Assembly: GCF_030272615.1 (NCBI RefSeq)
Contig: NC_081406.1
Span: 216,138,997-216,202,996, forward strand
Direction of reading: 5' to 3'
DNA from: Cryptomeria japonica
Lineage: Eukaryota; Streptophyta; Pinopsida; Cupressales; Cupressaceae
DNA length: 64,000 nt
Under the pieces are notes generated by a model. The model was not told where the DNA came from. It ran no database searches and saw nothing but the letters and a program-made list of their open reading frames with translations. Shown in pieces: positions 22,058-33,832 of the stretch. The first letter of the stretch is position 1. The number at the start of each line of letters is the position of its first letter. Both the position numbers and the translations under genes were made by a program.

Positions 22058-23050
22058 GCCCTGGTAGCTAAAATTGAAGAAAATTTTGAATGGATTATAG
22101 ATTCCGAATGTTCACATCATATGACTAGTAATAAAAGTAAATTCTTATCTTTTCAAGAATACAATGAAGGTTTAGTAAGATTTGGGGATGACAAAGTTTG
22201 TTTGATCAAAGGAAAAGGCACTATATCTTTTGATGGTAAACACAATACTGAAAATGTTTATTATATTGAAGGTTCAAAGCATAATCTTTTGAGTGCTGGT
22301 CAATTAGTTGAAAAAGGATTTCAGTTACAATTAAAGAATGGTAAATGCAAAATCATGAGTAGAACTAGTTTGGAGATTGCCACTGGTAATCAGACTAGAG
22401 GTAATATCTTTCATTTGAATACCAATTAAAATACATGCTTGATTGCACATATTGATGAAATTTAGTTATGGCATAAAATACTCTATCATGTGAATTTTGA
22501 TTGCATTATAAAGATTAGTTCATCTAAGGCAGTAAGGGATTTACCTAAGATTGTAAAACCTCATAATCTGGTATGTAAGGAATGTCAAATGGGAAAGCAA
22601 TTTAGAACAACTTTTAAGAGTATTTCTAAGAAATCTAATAATGTTCTTGATTTAATTCATACTGACTTGTGTGGTCCGGCAAGAACAAGAATCCTATAGG
22701 GAGATAGATACTTTATGCTAATCATTGATGATTATTCTAGAATGTGTTGGGTTACTTTTCTCAAGGAGAAATTAAAAGCTTTTGGGAAATTCAAATTATT
22801 CAAAGCAATGGTAGAGAATGAAACTGGTAAGAAAATCAAATGTTTAAGATCAGATCAAGGAGGTGAATTTACATCTAAGGATTTTAATACATTTTTTGAA
22901 GTGAATAGAATTATAAGACATCTATCAACACCCCAGACACCTCAACAAAATGGAGTTGTGGAAAGGAAGAACATAACTATTCTGGATGTAGCTAGAAGCA
23001 TGATATCATAAGAAAATATACCTCATGTGTACTGAAGAGAAGTAGTGAAT
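22058..23050 (+). pseudogene. X protease and integrase
   Basis: The protease active site is WIIDSECSHHMT at about 22092-22127, where Gly of the usual DSGCS is Glu. GAG-pre-integrase follows, with HNLLSAGQLVEKGF. The integrase zinc-binding part has CKECQMGKQ. The DDE core has HTDLCGP (Asp), CLRSDQGGEFTS (Asp, about 22850) and QNGVVERKN (Glu, about 22950), all three present. Stops at about 22055, 22428 and 22697 and a stop at 23009 make it non-functional. Confidence 0.87.
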
Positions 23051-24345
23051 ACAACAATTTACACTTTTAACAGAGTTCACATCAAAGGTGAAACCGATAA
23101 GACACCTTATGAATTATGGTTTGGTAATACTCCTATTCTTAAATACTTTAGAATATTTGGAAGCAAATGCTAAATTAGGAGAGATGAGTATATTGGGAAA
23201 TTTGATCCTAGAAGTGATGAAGGAATATTTAATGGTTATTCATCTAAGAGAAAGGCATATAGATGTCTTACTAGAATATTGCAGAAAAACATTGAGAGTG
23301 CAAATGTGAAGATAGATGAACAATCTAGAGGAAATTCAAGGTCTATGGATTTTGAACCGGTAGTTGAGATGATCATAAATGAACCTATACTGAGTGCACT
23401 AGTACAGAATGTGGATCTAGTCACACCAACATCATCAGAGAATTCCACAGTGACTAAAGAACATCAGCAAGTGAACACACCCAGGTATGTAAGACTAAAT
23501 CACTCTGAAAGTTAGATAATTGGGAATAAGTATCAAGGTGTTATGACAAAAGGAAGACTGGCAAATGAAGAGGTATGTTTCATTTCTCAAATTGAACCAG
23601 CGTCTATAATTGATGCATGTGAAGATAAACATTGGATTAAAGTTATGGAAGATGAATTAGAACAAATTGAAAAGAACACTACATAGACATTGGTTCCCCG
23701 ACCTAAAGACAAAAATGTAATTGGAACTAAATGGGTATTCAAAAATAAACGTAGTGAATATAAGAAGATAATTAGAAACAAAGGAAGATTAGTGTGTAAA
23801 GGATATTGACAGAAAGAGGGAATTGATTACAATGAAACCTTTGCACCAGTACCTAGAATTGAGGCAGTCAGATTATTTCTTACATTTGCAGCACAAAAGA
23901 ACTATAAAGTATATCAAATGGATGTAAAATATGCATTTCTGAATGGTGATCTTGAAGAGTAAGTTTACATTGAACAACCTAATAGATTTTCATTGAAAAA
24001 TGATAACAATATGGTTTGTAGATTAAGGAAAGCTTTATATGGTTTGAAGCAAGCTCCTAGAGCTTGGTATGCTAGATTGGACAAATATCTTTTGAAGCTT
24101 GGTTACACTAAAGGTAATGTTGACAATAACTTATATTTCAAAGTGACTAATGAATAAATCTTGGTTATTGAGGTTTTTGTTGATGACATCATTTTTGGAG
24201 GAGAAGATGGATTATGTAAAGACTTTGCTAATAAGATGTAGGAAGAATTTGAAATGTCTATGATTGGGGAGATAAAATTCTTTTTAGGATTGCAAATTTC
24301 ACAGACGGATAAAGGTATATTCATATGTCAAACAAAGTACTTGAG
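23051..24345 (+). pseudogene. X integrase tail and truncated reverse transcriptase
   Basis: Copia RT in one frame: [19 protein letters not shown] (about 23694-23750), [51 protein letters not shown] and the catalytic FVDDIIFGGEDG at about 24174-24209. Both catalytic Asp are intact. Stops at about 23514, 23683, 23807, 23960, 24154 and 24238. The sequence ends mid-domain at about 24345. Confidence 0.88.
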
Positions 24346-24583
24346 GGAACTCAAATGCCATAGATATCTCTCCCCCTTTGACATCAAATGCCAAAGCAAT
24401 ATAAATACCAGATACAAACAATTCATAGAACCAATTACAATAACCAATTGTTATAACCAACTACTCCCCCTGAGAAGTAGCTCCCCTCCATGAAAGTTGG
24501 AAAAAGGTTTTCTCTATTAATTCTGTCAGTTTGATGCCAATCATCAATTTCTAAGTCTCTACTAGTGAGGTTATTACCCCAAG
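24346..24583 (-). other. Y 3' untranslated region
   Basis: Between Y's RNase H and the X junction. Several CTCCCCCT-type segments are, in Y orientation, G-rich purine runs similar to the final polypurine tract. Confidence 0.6.
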
Positions 24584-26266
24584 TTACTCTTTGAGATATT
24601 CAAAAGTTTCCTTAGGCAAAGGCTTAGTAAAGATATCTGCAATCTGCTCTTTAGTATTCACATAAACCAATCTCACTTCTTTTTCTTCAACATTCTCTTT
24701 CAGAAAATTATATTTGATAGAAACATGTTTAGTTTTAGAGTGAAATACCAGATTCTTAGATATATCAATTGCTGCTGAATTGTCACAATAAATTATTATA
24801 GGTTCTTTGCATTTTACCTTTATGTCCCTCAACATTTTCTTAATCCATAATACCTTAGTACAATTAGTTTCTATTGCAACATATTTTGATTCTGCTGTTG
24901 ATAATGATGTACAACTATGTTTCTTGCTCAACCATGAAATCAATCAGCTACAAAGAAAGAATGCCCTACCGGTGGTTCTCTTTCTGTCATCTACATCTCC
25001 TTCCCAATTTGCATCAGTGTATGCACTTAAATCAAAATTTTCATCTTTAGGATACCATAAACAAAGATTTATTGTGCCTTGTAGATACTGGAAAATCCTT
25101 TTCACTGTTGATTCATGATTTTCTCTAGGATTACTCTGAAATCCAGAAACAATACATACTACATTCATTATGTCAGGTCTTTTTTGTGTCAAATACAGTA
25201 AACCTCCAATCATAGATTAGTATCTTGTCGGATTAACAGGAGCTGAATCATCCTTCAATGTCAATTTATTAGTTGTAGTCATAGGAGTACTTACTGGTTT
25301 AGAGTTTTCCATACCAAATTTATTCAATAGTTCCTTTAAGTACGTTGTTTGACATATGAATATACCTTTATCAGTCCATGAAATTTGCAATCCTAAAAAG
25401 AATTTTATCTCCCCAATCATAGACATTTCAAATTCTTATTGCATCTTATTAGCAAAGTCTTTACACAATCCATCTTCTCCTCCAAAAAAGATATCATCAA
25501 CAAAAACTTCAATAACCAAGATGTCTTCATTAGTCACTTTCAAATATAAGTTGTTGTCAGCATTACCTTTAGTGTAACCAAGATTCAAAAGATATTTGTC
25601 CAATCTAGCATACCAAGCTCTAGGAGCTTGCTTCCATCCATATAAAGCTTTCCTTAATCTGCAAACCATATCTTTATCATTTATCAATGAAAATCCTTTA
25701 GGTTGTTCAATGTAAACTTCCTCTTCAAGATCACCATTCAGAAATGCACATTTTACATCCATTTGATATACTTTATTGTTCTTGTGTACTGCAAATGCAA
25801 GAAATAATCTGACTGCCTCAATTCTAGGTACTGGTGCAAAGGTTTCATTGTAATCAATTCCCTCTTTTTGTGAATATCCTTTACACACTAATCTTTCTTT
25901 GTTTCTAATTACCTTACCATCTTCATTAAGTTTATTTCTGAATACCCATTTAGTTCCAATTACATTTTTATCTTTAGGCCGAGGAACCAATTTCCATGTA
26001 TTGTTCTTTTCAAATTGTTATAATTCATCTTCCATAGCTTTAATCCAATGTTTATCTTCACATGCCTCAATAATAGATGCTGGTTCAATTTGAGAAATTA
26101 AACATACCTCTTCATTTTCCAGTCTCCCTCTTGTCATAACACCTTGATACTTATTCTCAATTATCTGACTTTCAGAGTGGTTCAATCTTGCATACCTGGG
26201 TGTTTTCACTTGTTGTTCTTCAGTCATAGTGGAATTCTCTGATGATGTCGATGTGACTGGATCCAC
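24584..26266 (-). pseudogene. Y reverse transcriptase and RNase H
   Basis: Best-preserved coding region of the window: RT and RNase H lie in one frame over about 560 codons. RT motifs are [54 protein letters not shown] and the catalytic [12 protein letters not shown] (about 25480). The connection reads MIGGLLYLTQKRPDIM. RNase H shows AYTDANWEGDVDDRK (Asp), STAESKYVA (Glu) and YCDNSAAIDISKN (Asp), ending TKPLPKETFEYLKE. Only a few stops, near 26018, 25435, 25216 and 24944. Confidence 0.92.
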
Positions 26267-26593
26267 ATTCTATACTAGTTTACTCTATATTGGTTCATTT
26301 ATGATCATCTCAATTGCCGGTTCAGAATCCATAGACCTTGAATTTCCACTAAAGTGTTCATCTATCTTCACATTTGCACTCTCAATGATTTTTTGCAATC
26401 TTTTATTAAAACATCTATATGCTTTGCTCTTAGATGAATAACCATGAAATATTCCTTCATCACTTCTAGGATCAAATTTACCAATATACTCATCTCTCCT
26501 AATGTAGCATTTGCTTCCAAATATTCAGAAGTATTTAAGAGTAGGAGTATTACCAACCATAGTTCATAAGATGTCTTGTCGGTTTCACCTTTA
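26267..26593 (-). pseudogene. Y integrase C-terminal part (distal to B insertion)
   Basis: Continues Y's integrase after the B insertion: HIKGETDKTSYELW adjoins the breakpoint, then a frameshifted tail leading to the RT. The matching upstream part begins at 37870. Confidence 0.8.
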
Positions 26594-26598
26594 ATGTG
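26594..26598 (+). repeat. Target-site duplication of element B, left
   Basis: ATGTG directly before TGTAGA of B; its exact partner is 37865-37869. Removing B plus one copy rejoins Y's integrase with the sequence seen uninterrupted in X at about 23070. Confidence 0.92.
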
Positions 26599-28341
26599 TG
26601 TAGACATCTAAAAATGTTCAACGCTTGCGGAGTCATACTTTAACATTGGCACATTGCCTTATTTTAGGGTTTTGCATTGCATTAAAATTTCTTCTATGTT
26701 GCGCACTTGGTCTTTATCATTTGCAAGCATCGAGTCCTTCTTTTGCATTCCTCATTTATCTCGCTTTCGAATTAGGTCTTGTCGATAATAATCTTCAGTC
26801 ATAATTTTGGTCGATCTTATCTTGTCGCATCAATGTGCGTGCTCATTTGGCATATTTTGACATTGTCAATTCGATTTCATATTGTACATCGTCAATCCTA
26901 ATCGATGATAGAATTAGGGTTTTTGTCCACTTTTCAATCTTGTCATTTTGTGATTGATTCATCATCGATCCTTGTCCTTGTCAATCTTGTCATTTTGTGA
27001 TCGATTTGTCAGCAATCGTTGTCCTTTTCAATCTTGTCATTTTGCGATCGATTCATCATCGATCCTTGTCCTCTTGTCAATCTCATCATTTTGTGATCGA
27101 TTTGTCATCGATCCTCGTCCTTGTCAATTTTGTCATTTTGCGATCGATTTGTCATCAACCGTTGTTCTTTTCAATCTTGTCATTTTGCGATCAATTTGTC
27201 ATCGATCGTTGTCCTTTTTCAATCTTGTCATTTTGTGATCGATTCGTCATCGATCCTTCTCCTCTTGTCAATCTCGTCAATTTTGCGATCGATTTGGCAT
27301 CGATTGTTGTCCTTTTCAATCATGTCAATTTGGATCAATTAGTCATTGTTCCTCATCAATTGGTGCCTATCAATTTGGTCTCTTTATCAATCTTGGTCAA
27401 TTTCTCAACCAATCTCAATCATTTGTTAGCATTGGTCCTTTGTCAATCAAAATCATGATCAAATCGAATCAACATCAATTATCTTTTGTCAAGACTTAAT
27501 TGTCGTCCTTGCATTTCTAATTCATCTTCTAAGGTTTTATGATTTATTCATTTAATCTTGTTTGTCATTTTCCCTCTAGGTTAAATAATTTATTTATTTA
27601 TCCTAAGTCTTCTTGTCACAATTAAATATTTATTTAATTGGCTAATTAATTCCTCCCTCTTTTTGTGAATTAATTAATGAATGAAAAATTATTAATTAAT
27701 TTACCTAATTTTCCAATATACTAATTTCTCCTAATTCCTAATTTCCAATTCATCTAATTTTCTATTTTCTCCTATTTTTCTAATATTTCCCCTAATTTCA
27801 TGGGAATGGCATTTCAATCTTGTCATAATTTGTCATAATTTGTCAATCAATCAATTTTGCACAGCAACCTTGTCAATTTTGTCATAATTTGTCAATCAAT
27901 CAATCTTGCATAGAAAGTGTTAATTTGTCATAATTTGTCATATTTGTCATTCTTGATTTGAAATTTCCTTTCAAATCTCTTCATGCAAATCTTGTCATCT
28001 CTCCAATTTGTCTATAAATTGGATGGTTTTCTTCAATCAAAGGCCCGATTGATCAATCACGCTTCTAGTATCCTTATGTTGTCTTGTCAATCTTGCTTTC
28101 ATCTCATACTTAAGCACTTGTAGGTGAGATCCACAAAGAAAGAAATTTGAAGGAGAAAGAAGGACAATGGAGAATTATGAAGGAGATATCTATATTTGGT
28201 TTACTTTAAATTCATTTTGAATATCTTGTCTTCATGTTTTCTATTGAATGTAATTAGGATTGTTATCATTGCAATTTACTTTTCCTGATTGAGCTAGTCT
28301 AATTTTGAGTTTCTTTGATGATTTCCAAATTCCTATCTACA
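26599..28341 (+). repeat. B 5' LTR
   Basis: TGTAGACATC to CCTATCTACA with intact TGTAGA/TCTACA ends, 1743 bp. Contains a 47-bp minisatellite at 26935-27325 and TTGTCATAATTTGTCAATCA repeats at about 27820-27960. I do not recognise a convincing tRNA primer site directly after it. Confidence 0.93.
26935..27325 (+). repeat. 47-bp minisatellite in B 5' LTR
   Basis: About eight units, starts at about 26941, 26988, 27035, 27084, 27131, 27178, 27226 and 27275, i.e. a period of 47-49 bp. Each carries TGTCATTTTG followed by GATCGATT/CATCGATC words. Confidence 0.88.
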
Positions 28342-30706
28342 TTAATATGTGAACCTGATGTGAAACTAACCATTTAACCATGTTTTGAGTGCCTTTTGAC
28401 CTGATTTGCAAGTGAAAACAAAAGAAACAGGGCAACTCAGGGCTTTCTAGGCACTTTTATGCTTGTGTCAAGGTGTTTTGCATCTGTGTCAAGGGATCTA
28501 CGCCTATGTCAAGGCATTCTACACCTATGTCAAAGGGATTTGTGCCTATGTCAAGGCATTCTGAGCCTGTGTCAAGGCATTCTATGCCTGTGTCAAGACA
28601 TTATGCACCTGTGTAAGGCTAGAAACAGAGGTGAAAATCAGTGTTTTTACTTGCAAATTACTTTGTTTTGCATTCTATTCTTGTATTCTGGTTTTCTTTG
28701 GTATTGATGCTCTGTGCAGCACCTTGGCATTACATGTGACGAAGACTAAGAATGAAACTACTAACAAATCTTATGCAGGTTTGCTAGTCAAAGACCAAAC
28801 AAATCAAACTCCTAACTTAGTGATTTTGCAAGTTGCCTTATATTCCAACCAAACTTTGTGTTTGTGATTCATAATTAGGCACCTAGTATGTTTGGTAAGT
28901 AGGATGGAATGAACATGTGTTCACTTTGCTTGTCAAGTTTGACATTGGAGTAGGAGAGTATGCTCTCATCCTTTTTAGGGTGATAAAAAATCCAGATCAT
29001 CGATACCATTCTCATGTTTTGGATTGTTTGTTACCTTTAGAGGGCCTACCTTCCTGACCATTTGCTTTCTTTTGCAAGCAAGTGACAATCGTGAGAAGGA
29101 AATGACCCAAAGTGAGCACAGCTAGAGTACCTTTGCACTCTAACTCACTATAAATAAATACCTGATGGGTGAAAGCTTTGAAGGAAGGGTTATGTGGGAA
29201 TTGTAGTTACTTGGGAAGTGATGACCCTTGAACTCTTTCTCATATCAGCATCTAAGTAGGGCCTCATGGTCTAAATCATGCTTGCGTGACTACATTTTTT
29301 TGGTATCTTGGTGGTCTTGTGTCTCAATCACGCTTGTGTGACACCAAGGAGTAGCGCTTAATAGAAATCCTTACTAAACACCTTGTATTTAGAGGCCAAG
29401 ATCCTTCTAGTTGCTTGAGAAGGAGGTGTTCGGATACTTGGAAGAGATACTAAGTTCACCATGGGGAGATTTCCATGGGGACTGATGCTTGGCTACCCTG
29501 AGAAGTGAGTGCCATGCAGGGGAGCCTGTGGGGTCAAGCATCTATGTATTCTCCTTTAATCTCATAACGAGTCTACCTCTCAAGTACCTACTGTCCTTAG
29601 CTACCATAAGAAATGTGTGAATGAGCATGATTGTCTTGAGGCTAAGTTAAAATATTTTTTCTTCTTTGCTTGTCAAAAGTTGAGTTGTGTCTCATTTCAA
29701 AAACAAGACAAATTGATTCAAAACAAGGTTAAACACAAGAGTATTTCATTCAACAAAGTTCAAAACACCTTCAAACATGGTTGTCAAACATTTTTCAAAA
29801 TCTTGTCTAAACATTCATGTCACTCAGATTTAGGTCCTCCATTGTCCATACTTAGGGCTTAGAGCATCATTCTTGCATTCCACTTGGTCCATTTCATTTA
29901 GGTGTCCATTTGCATGTCCTTATTAGGTTCTCATTTAGGTGTCCCCTTGCATGTCATTATTAGGTCCTCACTTAGGTGTCATATTGCATGTCCAACATTA
30001 GGTTCATCCTAGGTTTGCATTTTGCAAATTCATTGTCAACTACCAAGGTTAGGTTTCACCTAGGTCATACTCCTTTCCATATCAATAAGGGTCATCCATT
30101 TGCATGTGTCCTCTTGCATTAGAGTAATACCAATTCATAATTCAATCTTAAGTTTTGTCTTAGGTTGACATTGCCATACATTTGCATTTGCATCCTTGTC
30201 CTTATAACATTAGGTCACATTTGCATACCCTAGGTCTCTTCATTAAGCTTAGGTCATTATCATATCATATTAGGGTCATTTGCATAGTAATTGTCCCTTT
30301 GCATATAGTGTCAAAACTAGGTTTTGTCATACTTGAGTAATCCAAATCTTTGATAAATCCTAAGTCATTGTTAGGAAGTCTAGACCTTATCAAACTTTTG
30401 TCTTTTTGTCATCAATGTCATTTGGTGAAACCTAGCTTAGTATCCAAGCATATAGGGGAGACATTCTCATTTTGTCCTTTTGTCACTTGGTCCTTTTGTC
30501 CTTTGAGGTCTAGACATCATTTCAATTTCCTAAGGGTCTCATTTTTAGAATTGCATTCATGAGCTTGTCAAAATCTTGAAAAAAGAACAAAAACATAGGT
30601 TACATTCTTGCAATAGATTGCATTTTCACCTATTTAGTTTGCATTTAGTTGCATATCATATATTATCCTTGAAAAATTCCAAAAATATTGCATTTGCATA
30701 AGTGAC
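28342..30706 (+). other. B untranslated leader
   Basis: No convincing gene. From about 29720 on it matches A's leader; 30350-30600 is nearly identical to A 450-700. It contains the 20-bp tandem array listed separately and many TTAGGT/TTTGCAT words. Confidence 0.7.
28455..28620 (+). repeat. ~20-bp tandem repeat in B leader
   Basis: About eight degenerate copies of a GCCTRTGTCAAGGCATTCT-type unit in a row. The equivalent part of A lies outside the window. Confidence 0.85.
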
Positions 30707-33700
30707 ATGCCTGTTGAAACAAGGTCAAAATCTAAGAAGATGGGCAAACCAACGTATCAACCCACTGACAACATATCAAACTCACAGTTTCAAACTAGTC
30801 ACATAGTACAAATTGAAGGTTCGTCAAGCACATCATTACCAACATATGGAATGGTTCAACCTGGACCACCTCCATTATATGAACTAGTGTTTGTACCCAT
30901 GAAACTAGGACATGGGAGTGTTCCACCAACACCAAGAGGAAATGCACCTTTTGATTGGAATCAATCGAACCTGCAACATGAAATTCAAACATTACATGAG
31001 GAACAAAATCTTTCACAATGATTTGGTTCAGATCAAGGCGTGCAACAAGAAATAAATCCAAATGTTTTACCAGATCCTTCTTCAGATTCTGATGCTTCTG
31101 ATGATGTTGATATGTTCCTTAAAGATCCAAAGTTGACAAAAAAGATGGATAAATTCTTGAACAAGGTCTTTAAGATGTTCCCACAAAAATATCTTGACAT
31201 GATGAGTAATGTGACCTCCTCAAGTGAGCAAATTAATGTGCAAAAACAACAAGGTGGTGAGCTGTTAAGTTTCTCTCCACATCCAAATGAAGAAAATGTG
31301 CAACAAGAAACTCAACACACCTTGATGAGTAAACGTGTTTCAAAAATGTTGACAGTGACTATTCCTCAAAAGTCACCATTTGAAACAATAAACAATCCGT
31401 TATTTAATACAACACCTATAACACAAGATCAAATGAGGGCCACACAAATATTGATAGCTGTCCCTCAACAAGAAATGATTGCTGAAATAATTATAAGTGG
31501 ATCAAAATCTAAGATGCAAGAAAGCTTTACGACTGGAATGCCTGATCTTACCAATGTCCAAAACAATTCCACAATGCAAAAAAGTTCCTATGTCCCATTA
31601 AGTTCAATATATTTGCTGAATACTCAAGTACCTATTATGCAAAATATTGTGACAGATCCTTCGAGAAGGGCAACACAAAGAGCTACAAAAAGTGGTATGC
31701 ACCAACAACAAATGTTGCAACAATTGAGTAATACACAAAAGGCACAATCGAATGTGCAAACAAGCAATGCACAACAATATCAATATCGCATTCAACAACA
31801 TGTTGCAGTGTCTTTTGCAGCATTACAAGTTAATTCAAACTTGCAACCACCACAATGGATCAGACAAACAACACAGCAAGTCAATGCAAGTGCAATACCC
31901 CATCTTAAGGAGAAACAACAAAAACCTCCCAAACAAAGGTTTTTGCAAATGATGGGATTTACATCAAGACAACAACAATTGGCACAAAGTCAGCAAATTC
32001 TAATTTGTCAGCATCAATAATAACATGTGCCTCAATATGTGTTAGGCAAAACAAGTTATCATACTTCACAACCACAATTGATGTCTGTGCAATATCAACA
32101 ACACCATGAATTGCAATATCAACCAAGGCTACCAATGATGATTCCAGCACAAGAAGCACAACAACATGGTCAATGTCAAGGCATGGCATAACCACAACAA
32201 CAAGAGCTGTATCAAGAACTTTATACCAATCCCTTGTACTATTTGAAAATGCAAGATTTGATACCATCAAATGCTTCTCTTTTCGAGAGTCCCATTCAAA
32301 TTCCATCCCCTTCGTGCCAAAGCATTAATCCCTTGCCAAAATCCCCCATGCATATCCATAGTCCAACCCCATGTCAAGAGGATAATTTAGAGCATGAAGA
32401 AACGTGTCTTGAAATAGATGAAGATAAAGATCTTGAAACCTTATCATCCCGTCCAATTGTTGACCAAGATCCCATTTCCCCAGACACTTGTAATGATTCA
32501 CTTATTCCTGTCAATTCTATCCAAGAACACAACACCATTTCAAATCCCATTGACATTCCACTTCCTAAGAAAGATCAAGATATCCCTTCCATCCTTTTTG
32601 ATGATCCCATTGAAAGTCAAGAGAAAAGCACCTTTAAAAAGGGTTCCAATGATCTTCCTCCTTGTCAAGATCAAATTATTCCTTTAAATCCTCCACAAGA
32701 TCCTCTTGTTCCTCCATCTCCTTGTCTTAATGCTCCATATACACTCCAAGGTCTCATTTCTTTTGATGATCCCATTATTTCTCCCATTCCATCTCTTGAA
32801 GAGCCTATCATTGAACCATGTCCACTACACAATCCTAGTTCCCCTCATGATCCTAATCCCCCTTATGATTCTAACATGTCAGTGTAAGATGTCCATGAAC
32901 CCTCGACATGCATAATGGGTTCTTCCACTTTGGTGCAATCTGATCCACTTCAAGATCTCCTTATTTCTCTCATATCATATCCACCTCATAATGGACTCGC
33001 ATATTCTTCCCAAAGAAAATAGTATCGTACAAGTCAAGATATTGATAAAGGAAAAGGAGTAGATCTCCATAAGAAAGAATCTCTCCATATCAAAGAAGAT
33101 CTTAAGGGTCATGTCTACACAACTCACTCTCAAGACGTTGGCATCCCTCCATCAAAATCAAAACATACACCTTCCCCATCATACCTTCCATACATCTTAG
33201 GTCCTTATATACCTTCATCATTTATGCAAGGTCAGAAAAGGCATACATCCTTGAGTAAATTTTATCAATCCAAAATAACTCCATTTCATTCATATCCATC
33301 CATGAATTCCTTTCCTAAGCAGTTTGGATGCCAAGCATAAAAGTCATAAGTCTAGCAATCCACATGTATTCAAGGATCAACTTGTCTAATATAATCGACA
33401 TGTCAAAGCAAAGCAAAATTTGGTCTATAAGGAAAAGGAAAAATCCATAAGGTCACAAAGGCCCATTGCTCAAAAAAAAAGTCAAAATATATATGGGTTC
33501 CTAAATCCCTTGTGCAAGCAATTCACTCCAATGAACCACAAAAGCATGAAAAATAAAAAACCATGTGGATCCCTAAGCGGCTCCTTGAAGCACAAAAGCC
33601 TAAAGAAACATCCAACTTGGCATCCAAATTTTCTATTCCTCCATCCAACCCTCTCAAATTTGTTCCTCCATCACCTTCTTCATCCATTTTGGGTCCTTAT

Positions 33701-33832
33701 GTCCCAAAATCCCAATCTATTCCTCCATCCAAATCTCACAATCTGAGATCCATTTTTCCTCCATTAGTCCACCACCCGTCAAGGTGTGTGCCAATGTTGA
33801 TCTTGCCTTCATTTCCTTCCACTAAAGCCTAG
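30707..33832 (+). pseudogene. B chimeric Gag-N / Pro-Ser-Asp-rich protein
   Basis: One frame of about 1,042 codons with no frameshift. Codons 1 to about 505 match A's N-terminal Gag (MPVETRSKSKK, then Gln-rich). At about 32225, after QELYQELY, homology to A stops and the frame runs into a region absent from A: many Pro, Ser, Asp and Ile residues (IPSPSCQ, DQDPISPDTCND, PNPPYDSNM), then WVPK and WIPK motifs near 33490 and 33565, and a Pro/Ser-rich end. The retrotransposon capsid domain is missing. Stops (about 31018, 32018, 32021, 32190, 32885, 33020, 33340, 33560) inactivate it; some are CAA to TAA relative to A. Function unknown. Confidence 0.75.

Larger units (their letters stand above)
19812..24345 (+). 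mobile_element. Truncated copia element X, antisense inside Y
   Basis: Full 5' LTR (19812-20910), primer site, gag, protease, integrase and RT up to the QTKYLREL segment, then an abrupt join at about 24345 to Y's 3' region. The RNase H and 3' LTR are absent. It belongs to the same family as Y. No clean target duplication is visible (CAATG on the left, CAAATG near the right join), so a deletion or rearrangement followed insertion. Confidence 0.82.

Noticed and set aside
32418-32915. Leu/Ile-rich alternative frames over B's chimeric ORF
   Set aside because: They are other-frame readings of the Pro/Ser-rich region; the collinear frame that continues from gag is the coherent one.
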